IMG/VR virus record: IMGVR_UViG_3300032323_001460
Coordinates: 1 to 27,669 of that record
Length of the DNA stretch: 27,669 nucleotides
From: a virus
Reading direction: 5' to 3' (one strand)
Shown here: positions 15,063-21,352 of the stretch, one piece after another
Layout of the letters: each line of letters starts with the position of its first letter
How positions within the stretch are numbered: the first letter of the stretch is position 1
Notes under the pieces: generated by a model
What the model saw: only the letters and a program-made list of their open reading frames with translations
Told to the model about the DNA's origin: nothing
Databases searched by the model: none
Made by a program: the position numbers and the translations under genes

Positions 15063-15272
15063 ATGTTAGCATACGCAAATTCATTTATCGACACCGTTCA
15101 AGGTGCAAAGACACAATTTCTGAACACCGTTGTTACAGAAAAAACAGTTCGTGAGCCACTACAAGCATTTGTTGACGCTCAGACTAAATTCGCTAAAGAA
15201 GTCGCAAAGATTTCTGATACTGTTTACAATCAAACAGTTGCTCAAGTAGAGAAATTTACAGCGAAGAAATAA
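15063..15272 (+). CDS. Small amphipathic helical protein, weakly phasin-like
   Basis: I use the ATG at 15063 because AAGGAG precedes it; upstream in-frame starts lie at the predicted transcription start. The 69-aa product is almost wholly amphipathic helix. The second half (LQAFVDAQTKFAKEVAKIS then a TVAQVEKFTAKK end) has the pattern of phasins, which coat polyhydroxyalkanoate granules, but the protein is far shorter. A general helical protein is equally possible. The consensus promoter suggests high expression. Confidence 0.6.
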   Translation: MLAYANSFIDTVQGAKTQFLNTVVTEKTVREPLQAFVDAQTKFAKEVAKISDTVYNQTVAQVEKFTAKK

Positions 15273-15409
15273 TGAAAAAATTATTTTGCAAATTTCTATG
15301 CATTATGGATTCTTTCGCTAGAGCTCGTGCTGCCACAGAAATGACCAGAAATGGTCGTCAGGCCGATGCGAAAAAATTAATGGAAGAAGCAGGAAAATGC
15401 AAGTGTTAA
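15272..15409 (+). CDS. 45-aa conserved phage microprotein
   Basis: The ATG overlaps the previous stop (TAATG). The 45-aa product has a Cys-containing N-terminus (MKKLFCKFLCIMDSFARARA), a helix with TEMTRNGRQADAKKLMEEA, and a terminal CKC. The FARARAA...GRQADAKKLM pattern is one I associate with tiny proteins of marine myophages and may be a TPR-like short helix pair. Function unknown. Confidence 0.55.
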   Translation: MKKLFCKFLCIMDSFARARAATEMTRNGRQADAKKLMEEAGKCKC

Positions 15410-15483
15410 ACTGGATCCCAATGACCGAAGATGATTGGGATTGGGTCAACGGAAAAGTTCCAACTCCAACACCTGCAAAGTGA
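15397..15483 (+). CDS. Possible 28-aa microprotein
   Basis: A 28-residue frame, rich in Trp and acidic residues (WIPMTEDDWDWVNGK) with a VPTPTPAK tail. It overlaps the previous gene by 13 bases, with AGGAAA directly before the ATG. Trp/Asp composition is unusual for chance sequence. The small size keeps confidence low. Confidence 0.4.
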   Translation: MQVLNWIPMTEDDWDWVNGKVPTPTPAK

Positions 15484-15488
15484 GGTTT

Positions 15489-15520
15489 CTCGGCCGCATA
15501 CATAACAATATGCAGCCGAG
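15489..15520 (+). promoter_or_regulatory. RNA hairpin containing a start codon
   Basis: CTCGGC-C-GCATA pairs with TATGC-A-GCCGAG: 11 base pairs with one C/A mismatch and an 8-base loop (CATAACAA). The ATG at 15510-15512 is inside the 3' strand, so initiation at the 15510 gene would require the helix to open. No T-run follows, which argues against an intrinsic terminator. Confidence 0.55.
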
Positions 15521-15764
15521 AACTAAACCAATTCCTTCAAAGCGTTTCCTTGAAGTGGCTTCCAAGACCAAGTCCTGGCATCCAGTCGAGCGGAATGGCT
15601 GGATTATCAAATTCTCTCAATACAGAGATTCCAATATTCTATTGTTTGTAATCTCCAAATACACCGGTCAGACTATTGTTCGGTATTTTCCACATGAGGA
15701 TGAAGCCGTGTTGTTCATCAATATGATAGTGGAATTAGATGCCGATGAAATCTACGACCTCTGA
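15510..15764 (+). CDS. Hypothetical phage protein with hairpin-buried start
   Basis: An 84-aa basic/mixed protein with SKTKSWHPVERNGWIIKFSQ and a beta-rich centre (NILLFVISKYTGQTIVRYF), then an acidic EDEAVLFINMIVELDADEIY end. The ATG at 15510 is the only ATG giving the compact domain; upstream in-frame starts such as TTG overlap the 28-aa gene. It has no obvious ribosome site and its start sits in the stem of the 15489-15520 hairpin. Function unknown. Confidence 0.6.
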   Translation: MQPRTKPIPSKRFLEVASKTKSWHPVERNGWIIKFSQYRDSNILLFVISKYTGQTIVRYFPHEDEAVLFINMIVELDADEIYDL

Positions 15765-15767
15765 TTG

Positions 15768-15775
15768 CATAAATA
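15768..15775 (+). promoter_or_regulatory. Probable late promoter CATAAATA
   Basis: CATAAATA differs from the T4 late box by one base and lies 39 bases before the ATG of the fibre-like gene, directly after the preceding stop. A virion gene downstream fits late timing. Confidence 0.55.
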
Positions 15776-15814
15776 GACTATAAATTTATAATAACCATTC
15801 ATGGGTAATCTATT

Positions 15815-16732
15815 ATGCCATTAAGCAGAATTACAAGTCCGTTTCAGTCATCAACGGCAAATGTCTATTCACCATCAGCCAATACAGTAACAATTAGAAC
15901 ATCTGCGGGAGACCGTTTAAATGTTGATAGTGTAGGTAGAGTTTTAATTGGTGCAAATACAATTGCTGGCGGAACATCTAACGCACATTTACAGATAACA
16001 CAAAATACAATTGCGGGATTGTCAATGACTTCATTGGTACCCGTTACTGCAACAGGAAGTATTGCGGGTATTGATGGTTATTGTTTTGATGGTGCAAATA
16101 CAGTAGTTGCTGGAACAATTAACATACGATCCACAGAAACATGGAATGTGACCAATCACGGTAGCGCCATTCAATTTCGTGTTACACCAACCGGTGCGGG
16201 TCAGAGTTTGGTTGAATCTGGTAGAATTTCCTCAACTGGTAATTATGTTCTAAAAGGTGGAACACTAGAACCAGGTGGTGTTGGTATCACATTCCCTGCC
16301 GCCGGAGTCGGTTCATCCGACCCAAACACCATGGATGATTATGAAGAAGGTACTTGGACACCAGTTCTTTCTAGTATGGGTGGTGCAATGTCATACAATC
16401 TAGGAAATACGGTTGCAAGATATACAAAAATAGGAAATAGAGTTTTCTTTAGTGTCAGTATGCAATTTGCCAGTAGAAGTGGTGGTAGCAACACAGTATT
16501 GTTATCACTACCATTCCAAGTGTTATCCTTAGGGAATTATTGGCAAGGTGCATTTACAACTGGTTACACTGGCAACGCATTTACCGTCAACTATGATGGT
16601 GTTTCTTACACCGATCCGGGACAAACCAATATGTTCTTTAGAAAAGCTTCGGATCAAACCAGTCTAATGACCGCAGCAGACATGAACTCTTCCGGTCACA
16701 TTATTTTAGGTGGTCATTATGAGGTTGCGTGA
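15815..16732 (+). CDS. Fibre-like virion protein
   Basis: A 305-aa Gly/Ser/Thr/Asn-rich, beta-structured protein. The N-terminal third has fibre-type repeats (TVTIRTSAGDRLNVDSVGRV), and residues about 175-186 (TMDDYEEGTWTPVLS) are the DYEEGTWTP motif seen near the C-terminal domains of many phage tail fibres and appendages. The C-terminal ~110 residues form a separate domain, perhaps receptor-binding. It has its own late-type promoter and terminator, so it is a self-contained unit inside an otherwise non-structural region. Confidence 0.7.
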   Translation: MPLSRITSPFQSSTANVYSPSANTVTIRTSAGDRLNVDSVGRVLIGANTIAGGTSNAHLQITQNTIAGLSMTSLVPVTATGSIAGIDGYCFDGANTVVAGTINIRSTETWNVTNHGSAIQFRVTPTGAGQSLVESGRISSTGNYVLKGGTLEPGGVGITFPAAGVGSSDPNTMDDYEEGTWTPVLSSMGGAMSYNLGNTVARYTKIGNRVFFSVSMQFASRSGGSNTVLLSLPFQVLSLGNYWQGAFTTGYTGNAFTVNYDGVSYTDPGQTNMFFRKASDQTSLMTAADMNSSGHIILGGHYEVA

Positions 16733-16749
16733 TATAAATTATTGACAAC

Positions 16750-16773
16750 AAACCCTGCTTCGGCAGGGTTTTT
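16750..16773 (+). terminator. Intrinsic terminator after the fibre-like gene
   Basis: A 9-bp perfect stem, AAACCCTGC/GCAGGGTTT, closed by a TTCG tetraloop and ending in a run of five T. This is a textbook rho-independent terminator 18 bases after the stop. Confidence 0.92.
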
Positions 16774-16817
16774 CATTTGTGCCACACTACATAACCTATA
16801 TCGTATAGGATTCCACT

Positions 16818-17240
16818 ATGATAGTTCATGGCAAACTCTCCAAACCTCAATTGTCGGCATTAGACTTTTTTGCCGATGCACTATTGACAAGACAACTTAA
16901 AAAGTATATAATTGTCCGTGTAATCTTCCGTAAAGACATGGATTGCCTAGGTCTTACCGAAGTAGAAGATTATAATTCTTCAGGTAAACCTAGAGAGTTT
17001 ATATTGGAAATCAATCGTAAACAAAGTGGGCAAGAAATACTCCGCACCCTTGCCCATGAAATGGTACATGTTCGCCAATATGCCTATGGTGAATTGAATG
17101 AAGAAGCGACAAGATGGTGTGGTGAAAAGTGTGCAAGAGACTTAGCATATCACGAGCAACCTTGGGAAATACAGGCCAATGATGTGGGTGATATAATTTA
17201 CAATGACTACATGGAGAAACTGAATGTCGAGCGGTCGTGA
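16818..17240 (+). CDS. Putative zinc metalloprotease (HExxH, SprT-like)
   Basis: A 140-aa protein with a zincin motif H80EMVH84 in LRTLAHEMVHVRQYAYG and a likely third ligand E117 in QPWEIQAND, the usual gluzincin arrangement. Preceded by a beta-strand region (EFILEINRKQS) as in small SprT-like or phage metallopeptidases. It has no signal peptide, so it acts in the host cytoplasm. It starts the long compact operon after the terminator, and the next gene overlaps it by 17 bases. Confidence 0.7.
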   Translation: MIVHGKLSKPQLSALDFFADALLTRQLKKYIIVRVIFRKDMDCLGLTEVEDYNSSGKPREFILEINRKQSGQEILRTLAHEMVHVRQYAYGELNEEATRWCGEKCARDLAYHEQPWEIQANDVGDIIYNDYMEKLNVERS

Positions 17241-17490
17241 TGAAATGATGAGTAACTGGAGTGAAGAAGCCCGAATGAAACAAATCGAACAGGTCTCTGC
17301 CGAAATTGACGATTATTTTGTAGTCTTGGCAAACAAATTCGATTTGTCCGCATCGGCTCTGAATGGTATAGTAATGGCGAGATTGCTTCGTTTGAATGTT
17401 GAATTGAAGAACGAAGATAATCTCTATAAACTTTTAGAGGTGGTTCTACAAAAGGACCACGATACATGGGAAGATAGGAGTGTCCACTAA
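17224..17490 (+). CDS. Hypothetical helical protein
   Basis: An 88-aa acidic helical protein (EIDDYFVVLANKFDLSASAL, then NEDNLYKLLEVVLQ). The start at 17224 is favoured by GGAG seven bases upstream; ATG codons at 17245 and 17248 are alternatives. It overlaps the metalloprotease by 17 bases and the next gene by TAATG. I know similar sequences only as conserved hypothetical proteins in T4-like phages. Confidence 0.65.
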   Translation: MSSGRDEMMSNWSEEARMKQIEQVSAEIDDYFVVLANKFDLSASALNGIVMARLLRLNVELKNEDNLYKLLEVVLQKDHDTWEDRSVH

Positions 17491-17630
17491 TGTTAAATGC
17501 CGTTGAAGAATTTCCTGGCCAAATACGCCAATTAGAAGATTATATTGCAATGCTCGAAAAAGAAGTTGAGCGATTGCGAGAACGCTGTGCAGAATTGGAG
17601 TCCCAAGTATATGGGGGCTCCACGAAATGA
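17490..17630 (+). CDS. 46-aa leucine-zipper microprotein
   Basis: The 46-aa product has Leu at residues 15, 22, 29 and 36, a perfect four-heptad zipper within RQLEDYIAMLEKEVERLRER. It should form a parallel coiled-coil dimer. There is no basic region before it, so DNA binding is not implied; it could be a dimerisation module or a decoy partner. It overlaps both neighbours (TAATG and ATGA). Confidence 0.6.
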   Translation: MLNAVEEFPGQIRQLEDYIAMLEKEVERLRERCAELESQVYGGSTK

Positions 17631-17908
17631 AACAATTAGAGATTCAATATTTTTGGCCTCTAACAGAACAAATACCCTTAGGTTTAAATTATGAGGGTTG
17701 TGAGAAACCTAAACTGACTATTGATTCAGTTATCGATTCTGGTCAAACATTTACATTCAGTAACGCATGGAATACTGGCACGGTATCTATTACGGCTTCG
17801 CATATGCAATTAGATGTGGACACCACGGTCATTAAATTGAAAGAAAAACCAGGCCTCTGCCGTAGAACAATACTGAAATGTCTCGGCCTGAAGTGGGAAA
17901 TAAAATGA
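17627..17908 (+). CDS. Hypothetical beta-rich protein
   Basis: A 93-aa protein with alternating hydrophobics (LEIQYFWPLTEQIPLGL at the start, TVSITASHMQLDVDTTVIKL centrally) and Cys-containing CRRTILKCLGLKWEIK at the end. The 4-base overlaps at both ends indicate coupling with the zipper peptide and the Cys-rich peptide. The family is unknown to me beyond being phage-like. Confidence 0.6.
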   Translation: MKQLEIQYFWPLTEQIPLGLNYEGCEKPKLTIDSVIDSGQTFTFSNAWNTGTVSITASHMQLDVDTTVIKLKEKPGLCRRTILKCLGLKWEIK

Positions 17909-18018
17909 GCTTAAATAGGTGGTGGCATAAATTTATCATATGGCTGACTGATGGTTGTAGTGGAGACTGTCGGCAAGGCAGACTGCCATGCAACTGTAAA
18001 AAAGGAAGGTATGAATAA
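17905..18018 (+). CDS. 37-aa Cys-rich peptide (CxGDCxQGRxPCNC)
   Basis: Overlaps the previous gene by ATGA. The 37-aa product ends in GCSGDCRQGRLPCNCKKG, with four Cys. The GDC-x-QGR-x-PC-x-C pattern recurs in very short ORFs of many unrelated phages, usually unannotated. Four Cys could bind one zinc. It overlaps the following gene by 8 bases. Confidence 0.6.
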   Translation: MSLNRWWHKFIIWLTDGCSGDCRQGRLPCNCKKGRYE

Positions 18019-18175
18019 AATTAAACAATGGATATTAGGTGTGGCACTATTGGTCGCCTCGCCATTCCTGTTATTGTTTGCAATGCTCGCAGGAATATTC
18101 ATTAAACTACCAATTTGGGTCTATTTGTTATACAATGAAACTTGGCAAGAAATGAGAAAAAAACATGACAAATAA
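18011..18175 (+). CDS. Small membrane protein
   Basis: A 54-aa protein from the ATG at 18011, which has AAGGAAGGT immediately before it. A long hydrophobic stretch (ILGVALLVASPFLLLFAMLAG, about 8-28, continuing to a second segment to about residue 40) and a charged C-terminus (MRKKHDK) indicate one or two membrane helices. Overlaps both neighbours. Function unknown. Confidence 0.6.
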   Translation: MNKIKQWILGVALLVASPFLLLFAMLAGIFIKLPIWVYLLYNETWQEMRKKHDK

Positions 18176-18359
18176 TTATTGGGGACCACCTGACGATGAT
18201 TTTGATATGCCAGATTGGATGAAGGCAAGCACCTATCAAAATGGCGGACAACCTAAAAAGAAAGCCAAATCATTAGAACAAATTGCCGAGGAGACATTGA
18301 AAAAACCTGCGGTGCCTGTTATAATTGTGCCACCTGTGATTGGAGATAATAATGAATGA
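18165..18359 (+). CDS. Hypothetical small protein
   Basis: A 64-aa protein with an acidic, Trp-containing N-terminus (YWGPPDDDFDMPDWMKAS), a Lys-rich middle and a Pro/Val/Ile C-terminus (AVPVIIVPPVIGDNNE). Probably largely disordered. It overlaps its neighbours by 11 and 8 bases. Confidence 0.55.
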   Translation: MTNNYWGPPDDDFDMPDWMKASTYQNGGQPKKKAKSLEQIAEETLKKPAVPVIIVPPVIGDNNE

Positions 18360-18516
18360 TGCACACTATGAAGAAATAAGATTGTCCCGTGAATTGGCCA
18401 AAGAGATAGGACAAGTAGTTGAACAGTTTGGCCAGGTCGTACCACATTCCGTTATGGCTGCATATACAAGACTATTGCAACATTATGCCAAGGAAATTGA
18501 AGAAGGTATTCAATGA
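18352..18516 (+). CDS. 54-aa helical protein
   Basis: An all-helical 54-aa product (EEIRLSRELAKEIGQVVEQF, then SVMAAYTRLLQHYAKEIEE). The ATG overlaps the previous gene by 8 bases, and the stop overlaps the next ATG. No family recognised; the amphipathic pattern suggests self-association or binding to another protein. Confidence 0.6.
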   Translation: MNDAHYEEIRLSRELAKEIGQVVEQFGQVVPHSVMAAYTRLLQHYAKEIEEGIQ

Positions 18517-18758
18517 AAAAGTGGATGGAGAAAGAATTCTCCCAGCATGTATATTATGATGATGCCGATGGTAAAATAATCGGTGCAGTCTATAAAATCG
18601 GCAATCAGAATTCAATTTATGGTGCTAAAGTATATTGTGAGGTCGAAGGTGTTTTAGGCCAATATATCGATAGTGATTATGCTCGAAGGGCAGTAGAAGT
18701 CTTTTGGGAGATTCAAAGCAGAACGGTGATAGAGCATGACCCTAGAGCAGGAAATTGA
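18513..18758 (+). CDS. Hypothetical protein
   Basis: An 81-aa alpha/beta protein with HVYYDDADGKIIGAVYKIGN, then SIYGAKVYCEVEGVLGQYID and a C-terminal helix. ATGA start overlap; a 23-base overlap with the following gene. No known motif. Its beta-hairpin plus helix layout is typical of small phage inhibitors, but this is not evidence of function. Confidence 0.6.
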   Translation: MKKWMEKEFSQHVYYDDADGKIIGAVYKIGNQNSIYGAKVYCEVEGVLGQYIDSDYARRAVEVFWEIQSRTVIEHDPRAGN

Positions 18759-18864
18759 AGAATTCATTGAACATTTTGGTATAGAAAATCTGCCAAATCC
18801 CGAACACGAACCGAGAAGGTTTGCGTATTATGTGAAGTTATTTCGTTATTATAAGTCCCGATGA
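18736..18864 (+). CDS. 42-aa conserved phage microprotein
   Basis: A 42-aa product: an acidic helix (LEQEIEEFIEHFG) and an aromatic/basic helix (RRFAYYVKLFRYYKSR) separated by a Pro loop (LPNPEHEP). I have seen the same layout in small ORFs of T4-like marine phages. It overlaps the upstream gene by 23 bases and the downstream gene by ATGA. Confidence 0.55.
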   Translation: MTLEQEIEEFIEHFGIENLPNPEHEPRRFAYYVKLFRYYKSR

Positions 18865-19556
18865 GCAAGTATTATAGGTCAACACTAGGTTTTACCAATG
18901 CAACCGATACCAAAGATTTTCTCACGGGCAAGGACATTGTATCAATTAACTTTGAATTAATTGAATCTTACAATGAACGGCTCATTGATATCTTTAGCCG
19001 TATTCAAACCACACTCCCATACCCAGCACAAAACTTTGAAGAAATAGTCCTACAGGCCTATCATACCATATTGAGCCATGATATACTGTATTCATTATCT
19101 AATCACGGCAGAGCACCAGAGTTTGTCTATTATGTGTGGATGCAAGGATATCTATCGGCCACGCTATTCAAGCCATTATTAGAGCAAGAATTGAATTGTG
19201 TATTATCTCAGAATGGTGCTGACGACCTATCAAATCCTGATACATTCTCCCGCAAGTCCGACCCTGACCTAGTAGACCATGAAAAGAAAATCTATGTGGA
19301 AGTGCAGTCAGGTTTTAAAGGCGGTAAGATTGACATTAAAAAGTCTAAGGTCAAGACCGATGCCGAATACACCTATTATATCGCCTGCTTTGATTGTTTT
19401 AATGGGCAATTTGTCTTATTGAACACCGAAGAACTATTGACATTACCAGCCGATGCATGGTATAATAATCCACAATGGGAAGGCGCATTATGCCATACTG
19501 TGCCAAGTGAAAGGTTAAAAGAATGGAACAAACCGAACCTATTCAATCGAAACTAA
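18861..19556 (+). CDS. Possible PD-(D/E)XK-fold nuclease
   Basis: A 231-aa protein that stands out among tiny genes. Its N-terminal half is helical. At residues 134-163, DPDLVDHEKKIYVEVQSGFK has a PD (135-136) and, 11 residues on, E147-V-Q149, followed by basic K153 and K156. This resembles a PD-(D/E)XK core with Gln in place of Lys (ExQ), as some restriction and repair nucleases have. The match is by eye only. The next gene overlaps its end by 34 bases and looks antitoxin-like. Confidence 0.45.
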   Translation: MSKYYRSTLGFTNATDTKDFLTGKDIVSINFELIESYNERLIDIFSRIQTTLPYPAQNFEEIVLQAYHTILSHDILYSLSNHGRAPEFVYYVWMQGYLSATLFKPLLEQELNCVLSQNGADDLSNPDTFSRKSDPDLVDHEKKIYVEVQSGFKGGKIDIKKSKVKTDAEYTYYIACFDCFNGQFVLLNTEELLTLPADAWYNNPQWEGALCHTVPSERLKEWNKPNLFNRN

Positions 19557-19720
19557 AGCTCGAAAATGATACTTTGCTCTTTGCCATGTTAGGCAGTAGA
19601 GAACTGGTCGAGAAATGGTGGCATAGTCCCAATAAAGGTTTTGATAATGCCCACCCTGCCGATATTGACCCCAAAAAAGTGCAAGCATATTTGATATCTA
19701 AAGCTTATGGAGAATGGTAA
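19523..19720 (+). CDS. Small protein resembling Xre/MbcA/ParS antitoxin C-terminal domain
   Basis: A 65-aa product: MLGSRELVEKWWHSPNKGFD then AHPADIDPKKVQAYL. This resembles the DUF2384-type C-terminal domain of MbcA/ParS/Xre antitoxins (helix, W-x-x-SPN loop, P-x-D turn, helix) without the N-terminal HTH. AAGG lies 8 bases upstream. It overlaps the nuclease-like gene by 34 bases, implying coupled synthesis. A lone domain of this kind may regulate by binding a partner. Confidence 0.5.
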   Translation: MEQTEPIQSKLKLENDTLLFAMLGSRELVEKWWHSPNKGFDNAHPADIDPKKVQAYLISKAYGEW

Positions 19721-20056
19721 GTGAATATACATTTAAAGAACAATCAGGTCGAAGGTGAGATTATTAAAGACAATGAGACCTACCTTTTACGAGACAATAA
19801 GACGCTAAAGAATCTAATTCTTAGCCAGACTGTATTGCACAAGGGACAATCGACCCGAGGTCATTCCCATGCAGGCCAAGAAGAAGTCTATTATTTTGTG
19901 CATGGTAAGGCCGATATGCAAGTAGGCGAAACAATCTATACTGTAAGAGCCGGAGATATCGTATTAATTCCTGATGGTGATTTCCATAGAGTAATCAATA
20001 CAGGCGAGACCGATTGTATTTTCAATTGCGTATTTGATGGTAAAAGAAATCATTGA
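19721..20056 (+). CDS. Cupin-domain protein
   Basis: A 111-aa single cupin. Motif 1 is GHSHAGQEEVYYFVHG with H48, H50 and E54/E55; motif 2 is GDIVLIPDGDFHRVIN with H89. All metal ligands are present. The start is a GTG right after the preceding TAA, with GGAG upstream. Cupins of this type include sugar isomerases and dioxygenases, or simple metal-binding proteins. The substrate cannot be told from the sequence, though sugar-nucleotide modification is possible. Confidence 0.75.
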   Translation: MNIHLKNNQVEGEIIKDNETYLLRDNKTLKNLILSQTVLHKGQSTRGHSHAGQEEVYYFVHGKADMQVGETIYTVRAGDIVLIPDGDFHRVINTGETDCIFNCVFDGKRNH

Positions 20057-20067
20057 TGGAGTTGATA

Positions 20068-20214
20068 ATGACCTTTGAAGAATGGATGTTCGAAGTTGAA
20101 AATTATGGTACTCGCATGGAAAGATTCCTCGAAGAATGGGATAATGGCATGTCCGAGACCGATATAATGAAATGGTTAAAAGCCGCCTATCAGATGGGAC
20201 TTGAACACCGATGA
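20068..20214 (+). CDS. 48-aa helical protein
   Basis: A 48-aa acidic helical product (FEEWMFEVENYGTRMERFLEE, broken by NGMSETDIMKWLKAAYQM). It begins in the 11-base gap after the cupin with a GGAG site, and its stop overlaps the next ATG. The second half has a helix-turn-helix-like rhythm (SETDIMKWLKAAYQMG) but is too short to call DNA-binding. Confidence 0.55.
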   Translation: MTFEEWMFEVENYGTRMERFLEEWDNGMSETDIMKWLKAAYQMGLEHR

Positions 20215-20432
20215 ATATATTACAAGCCGCCATTGAAAATCTATGGTTATGGACATATGGTATTATACTAGGCTGGGGTGCATCCTTTACGATTGTCGTA
20301 GGCTTCATTATTGTATTATTCATTAAGTATTTCCATCTCCGCAAGAGAATCCAAATGACCGAGAATCGATTAATTTCCGCAGAGAGGGAACTATCATTCC
20401 ACATAAGGGATACTAAAGATGACAACAAATAA
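20211..20432 (+). CDS. Single-span membrane protein with cytoplasmic helix
   Basis: A 73-aa product with a hydrophobic region at about residues 10-40 (WLWTYGIILGWGASFTIVVG, then FIIVLFIKY) followed by a basic, heptad-like helix (LRKRIQMTENRLISAERELS). One long or two short membrane spans plus a soluble coiled-coil tail. Overlaps both neighbours. Confidence 0.6.
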   Translation: MNILQAAIENLWLWTYGIILGWGASFTIVVGFIIVLFIKYFHLRKRIQMTENRLISAERELSFHIRDTKDDNK

Positions 20433-20778
20433 GAATTATGCCAATTTTGACTGGAATAAAGTAAAGACTGTGGATGATATTAAGTCTTTCCTCAAAGCAA
20501 TACATCCAAGAGTGCAGGTCGATAAGAATTCCAAAGAATACGATATCTTATCCCACCTATGCGATGATAAAGATTATGAAGTAGGAACACTAGAACAAGC
20601 CGAAGAATTTGCCAAGAAAAGATGCTATTGTTATAATTGTGCCACTCCAATGAAAAGAATGACCACCTTTATAGTCTGTCCCGAATGTGGAAATAAGAGA
20701 TGCCCTCATGCGACCGACCACAGTTTAGAGTGTACCAATTCCAACGAACCGGGCCAGAAAGGAAGTAGATACGAATGA
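20419..20778 (+). CDS. Zinc-ribbon protein with CPxCGNKRCPxATDH motif
   Basis: A 119-aa protein. The N-terminal half is soluble and charged. The C-terminal half has C629-type paired cysteines: CYCYNC, then VCPECGNKRCPHATDHSLEC and a SNEPGQKGS tail. I recognise this motif from a widespread phage family of unknown role, found in podo-, sipho- and myophages. It probably binds zinc and perhaps nucleic acid. Overlaps the membrane-protein gene by 14 bases. Confidence 0.65.
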   Translation: MTTNKNYANFDWNKVKTVDDIKSFLKAIHPRVQVDKNSKEYDILSHLCDDKDYEVGTLEQAEEFAKKRCYCYNCATPMKRMTTFIVCPECGNKRCPHATDHSLECTNSNEPGQKGSRYE

Positions 20779-20930
20779 CCGAAAAAGAACTCCAAGAATA
20801 TAAGTCCCGACATTTAGAAACCTCCAAAAAGATAGTAGAATTCATAAAGAATGAACAAAATAAAATACCTCCTGTACCTAATTCCAATACTATTCCTCAT
20901 AGGTCTCCTGTTCATAGTACCAATCCCTAG
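20775..20930 (+). CDS. Short frame largely overlapped by the next gene
   Basis: A 51-aa frame beginning with ATGA. The N-terminal half (MTEKELQEYKSRHLETSKK then a helix) looks coding; the C-terminal half (Pro/Asn/Ser-rich) is read from DNA that also encodes the membrane segment of the next gene in another frame. This resembles embedded spanin-style overlaps. It may instead be a relic whose only job is coupling to the downstream start. Confidence 0.45.
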   Translation: MTEKELQEYKSRHLETSKKIVEFIKNEQNKIPPVPNSNTIPHRSPVHSTNP

Positions 20931-21021
20931 AGAAATGACCTATGATTGTAGAATAGCAGAGATAAGTCCAGATATACCTATTGCCGTAAAGAATGAATGC
21001 CGAAAGATAATGAAACAATGA
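20851..21021 (+). CDS. Small membrane protein with Cys pair
   Basis: A 56-aa product: one membrane helix (YLLYLIPILFLIGLLFIV) followed by an outside segment, YDCRIAEISPDIPIAVKNEC, with two Cys. The CRxAEISPD...VKxECRK pattern is one I recognise from short phage proteins. The start lies 80 bases inside the preceding frame; no strong ribosome site is visible (GAATTCATAAAGA before the ATG). Confidence 0.55.
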   Translation: MNKIKYLLYLIPILFLIGLLFIVPIPREMTYDCRIAEISPDIPIAVKNECRKIMKQ

Positions 21022-21191
21022 AGAATGACTGGAAACAATATAGTATCCAACAAGGGATAGAAGTCGATTACCGATTTGTATGGAGAATCATTAAACTATG
21101 GCTACAGAGAAAATCCTATACTGTGACCATATCTTTCCATGCCAAACACGATAGTAATGCCAAGATTGCTGGTGCTCAGATAGAATACTAA
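21018..21191 (+). CDS. 57-aa hypothetical protein
   Basis: I use the ATG at 21018, which forms ATGA with the upstream stop; an in-frame ATG at 20997 would add seven residues. The product is basic and aromatic (DYRFVWRIIKLWLQRKSYTV), with a beta end (TISFHAKHDSNAKIAGAQIE). No family recognised. It ends in TAATG with the next gene. Confidence 0.55.
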   Translation: MKNDWKQYSIQQGIEVDYRFVWRIIKLWLQRKSYTVTISFHAKHDSNAKIAGAQIEY

Positions 21192-21352
21192 TGAAAAGAA
21201 AATATACAATTAAAGAATGGGCGCTATCATTCCTATACTATGGCCTACCAATCCTTCTTATAGTAGGTGCAATCATATGGGAAGTGGCATCATGGAGAGA
21301 ATGCCTAGAGACACAATCATGGTGGTATTGCTTAAGGGTATTAGGTAACTAG
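21191..21352 (+). CDS. Small membrane protein (WRECLETQSWWYCLRV)
   Basis: A 53-aa product: a short basic start, one membrane helix (LPILLIVGAIIW at about 19-30), then WRECLETQSWWYCLRVLGN with a Cys pair and several Trp. The ECL-x-T-x-S-xx-YCLR pattern is familiar from small phage membrane proteins. TAATG overlap with the upstream gene. Confidence 0.6.
   Translation: MKRKYTIKEWALSFLYYGLPILLIVGAIIWEVASWRECLETQSWWYCLRVLGN

Noticed and set aside
16742-16747. TTGACA as a promoter before the metalloprotease
   Set aside because: No -10 box lies 15-19 bases downstream; the following bases form the terminator stem instead.
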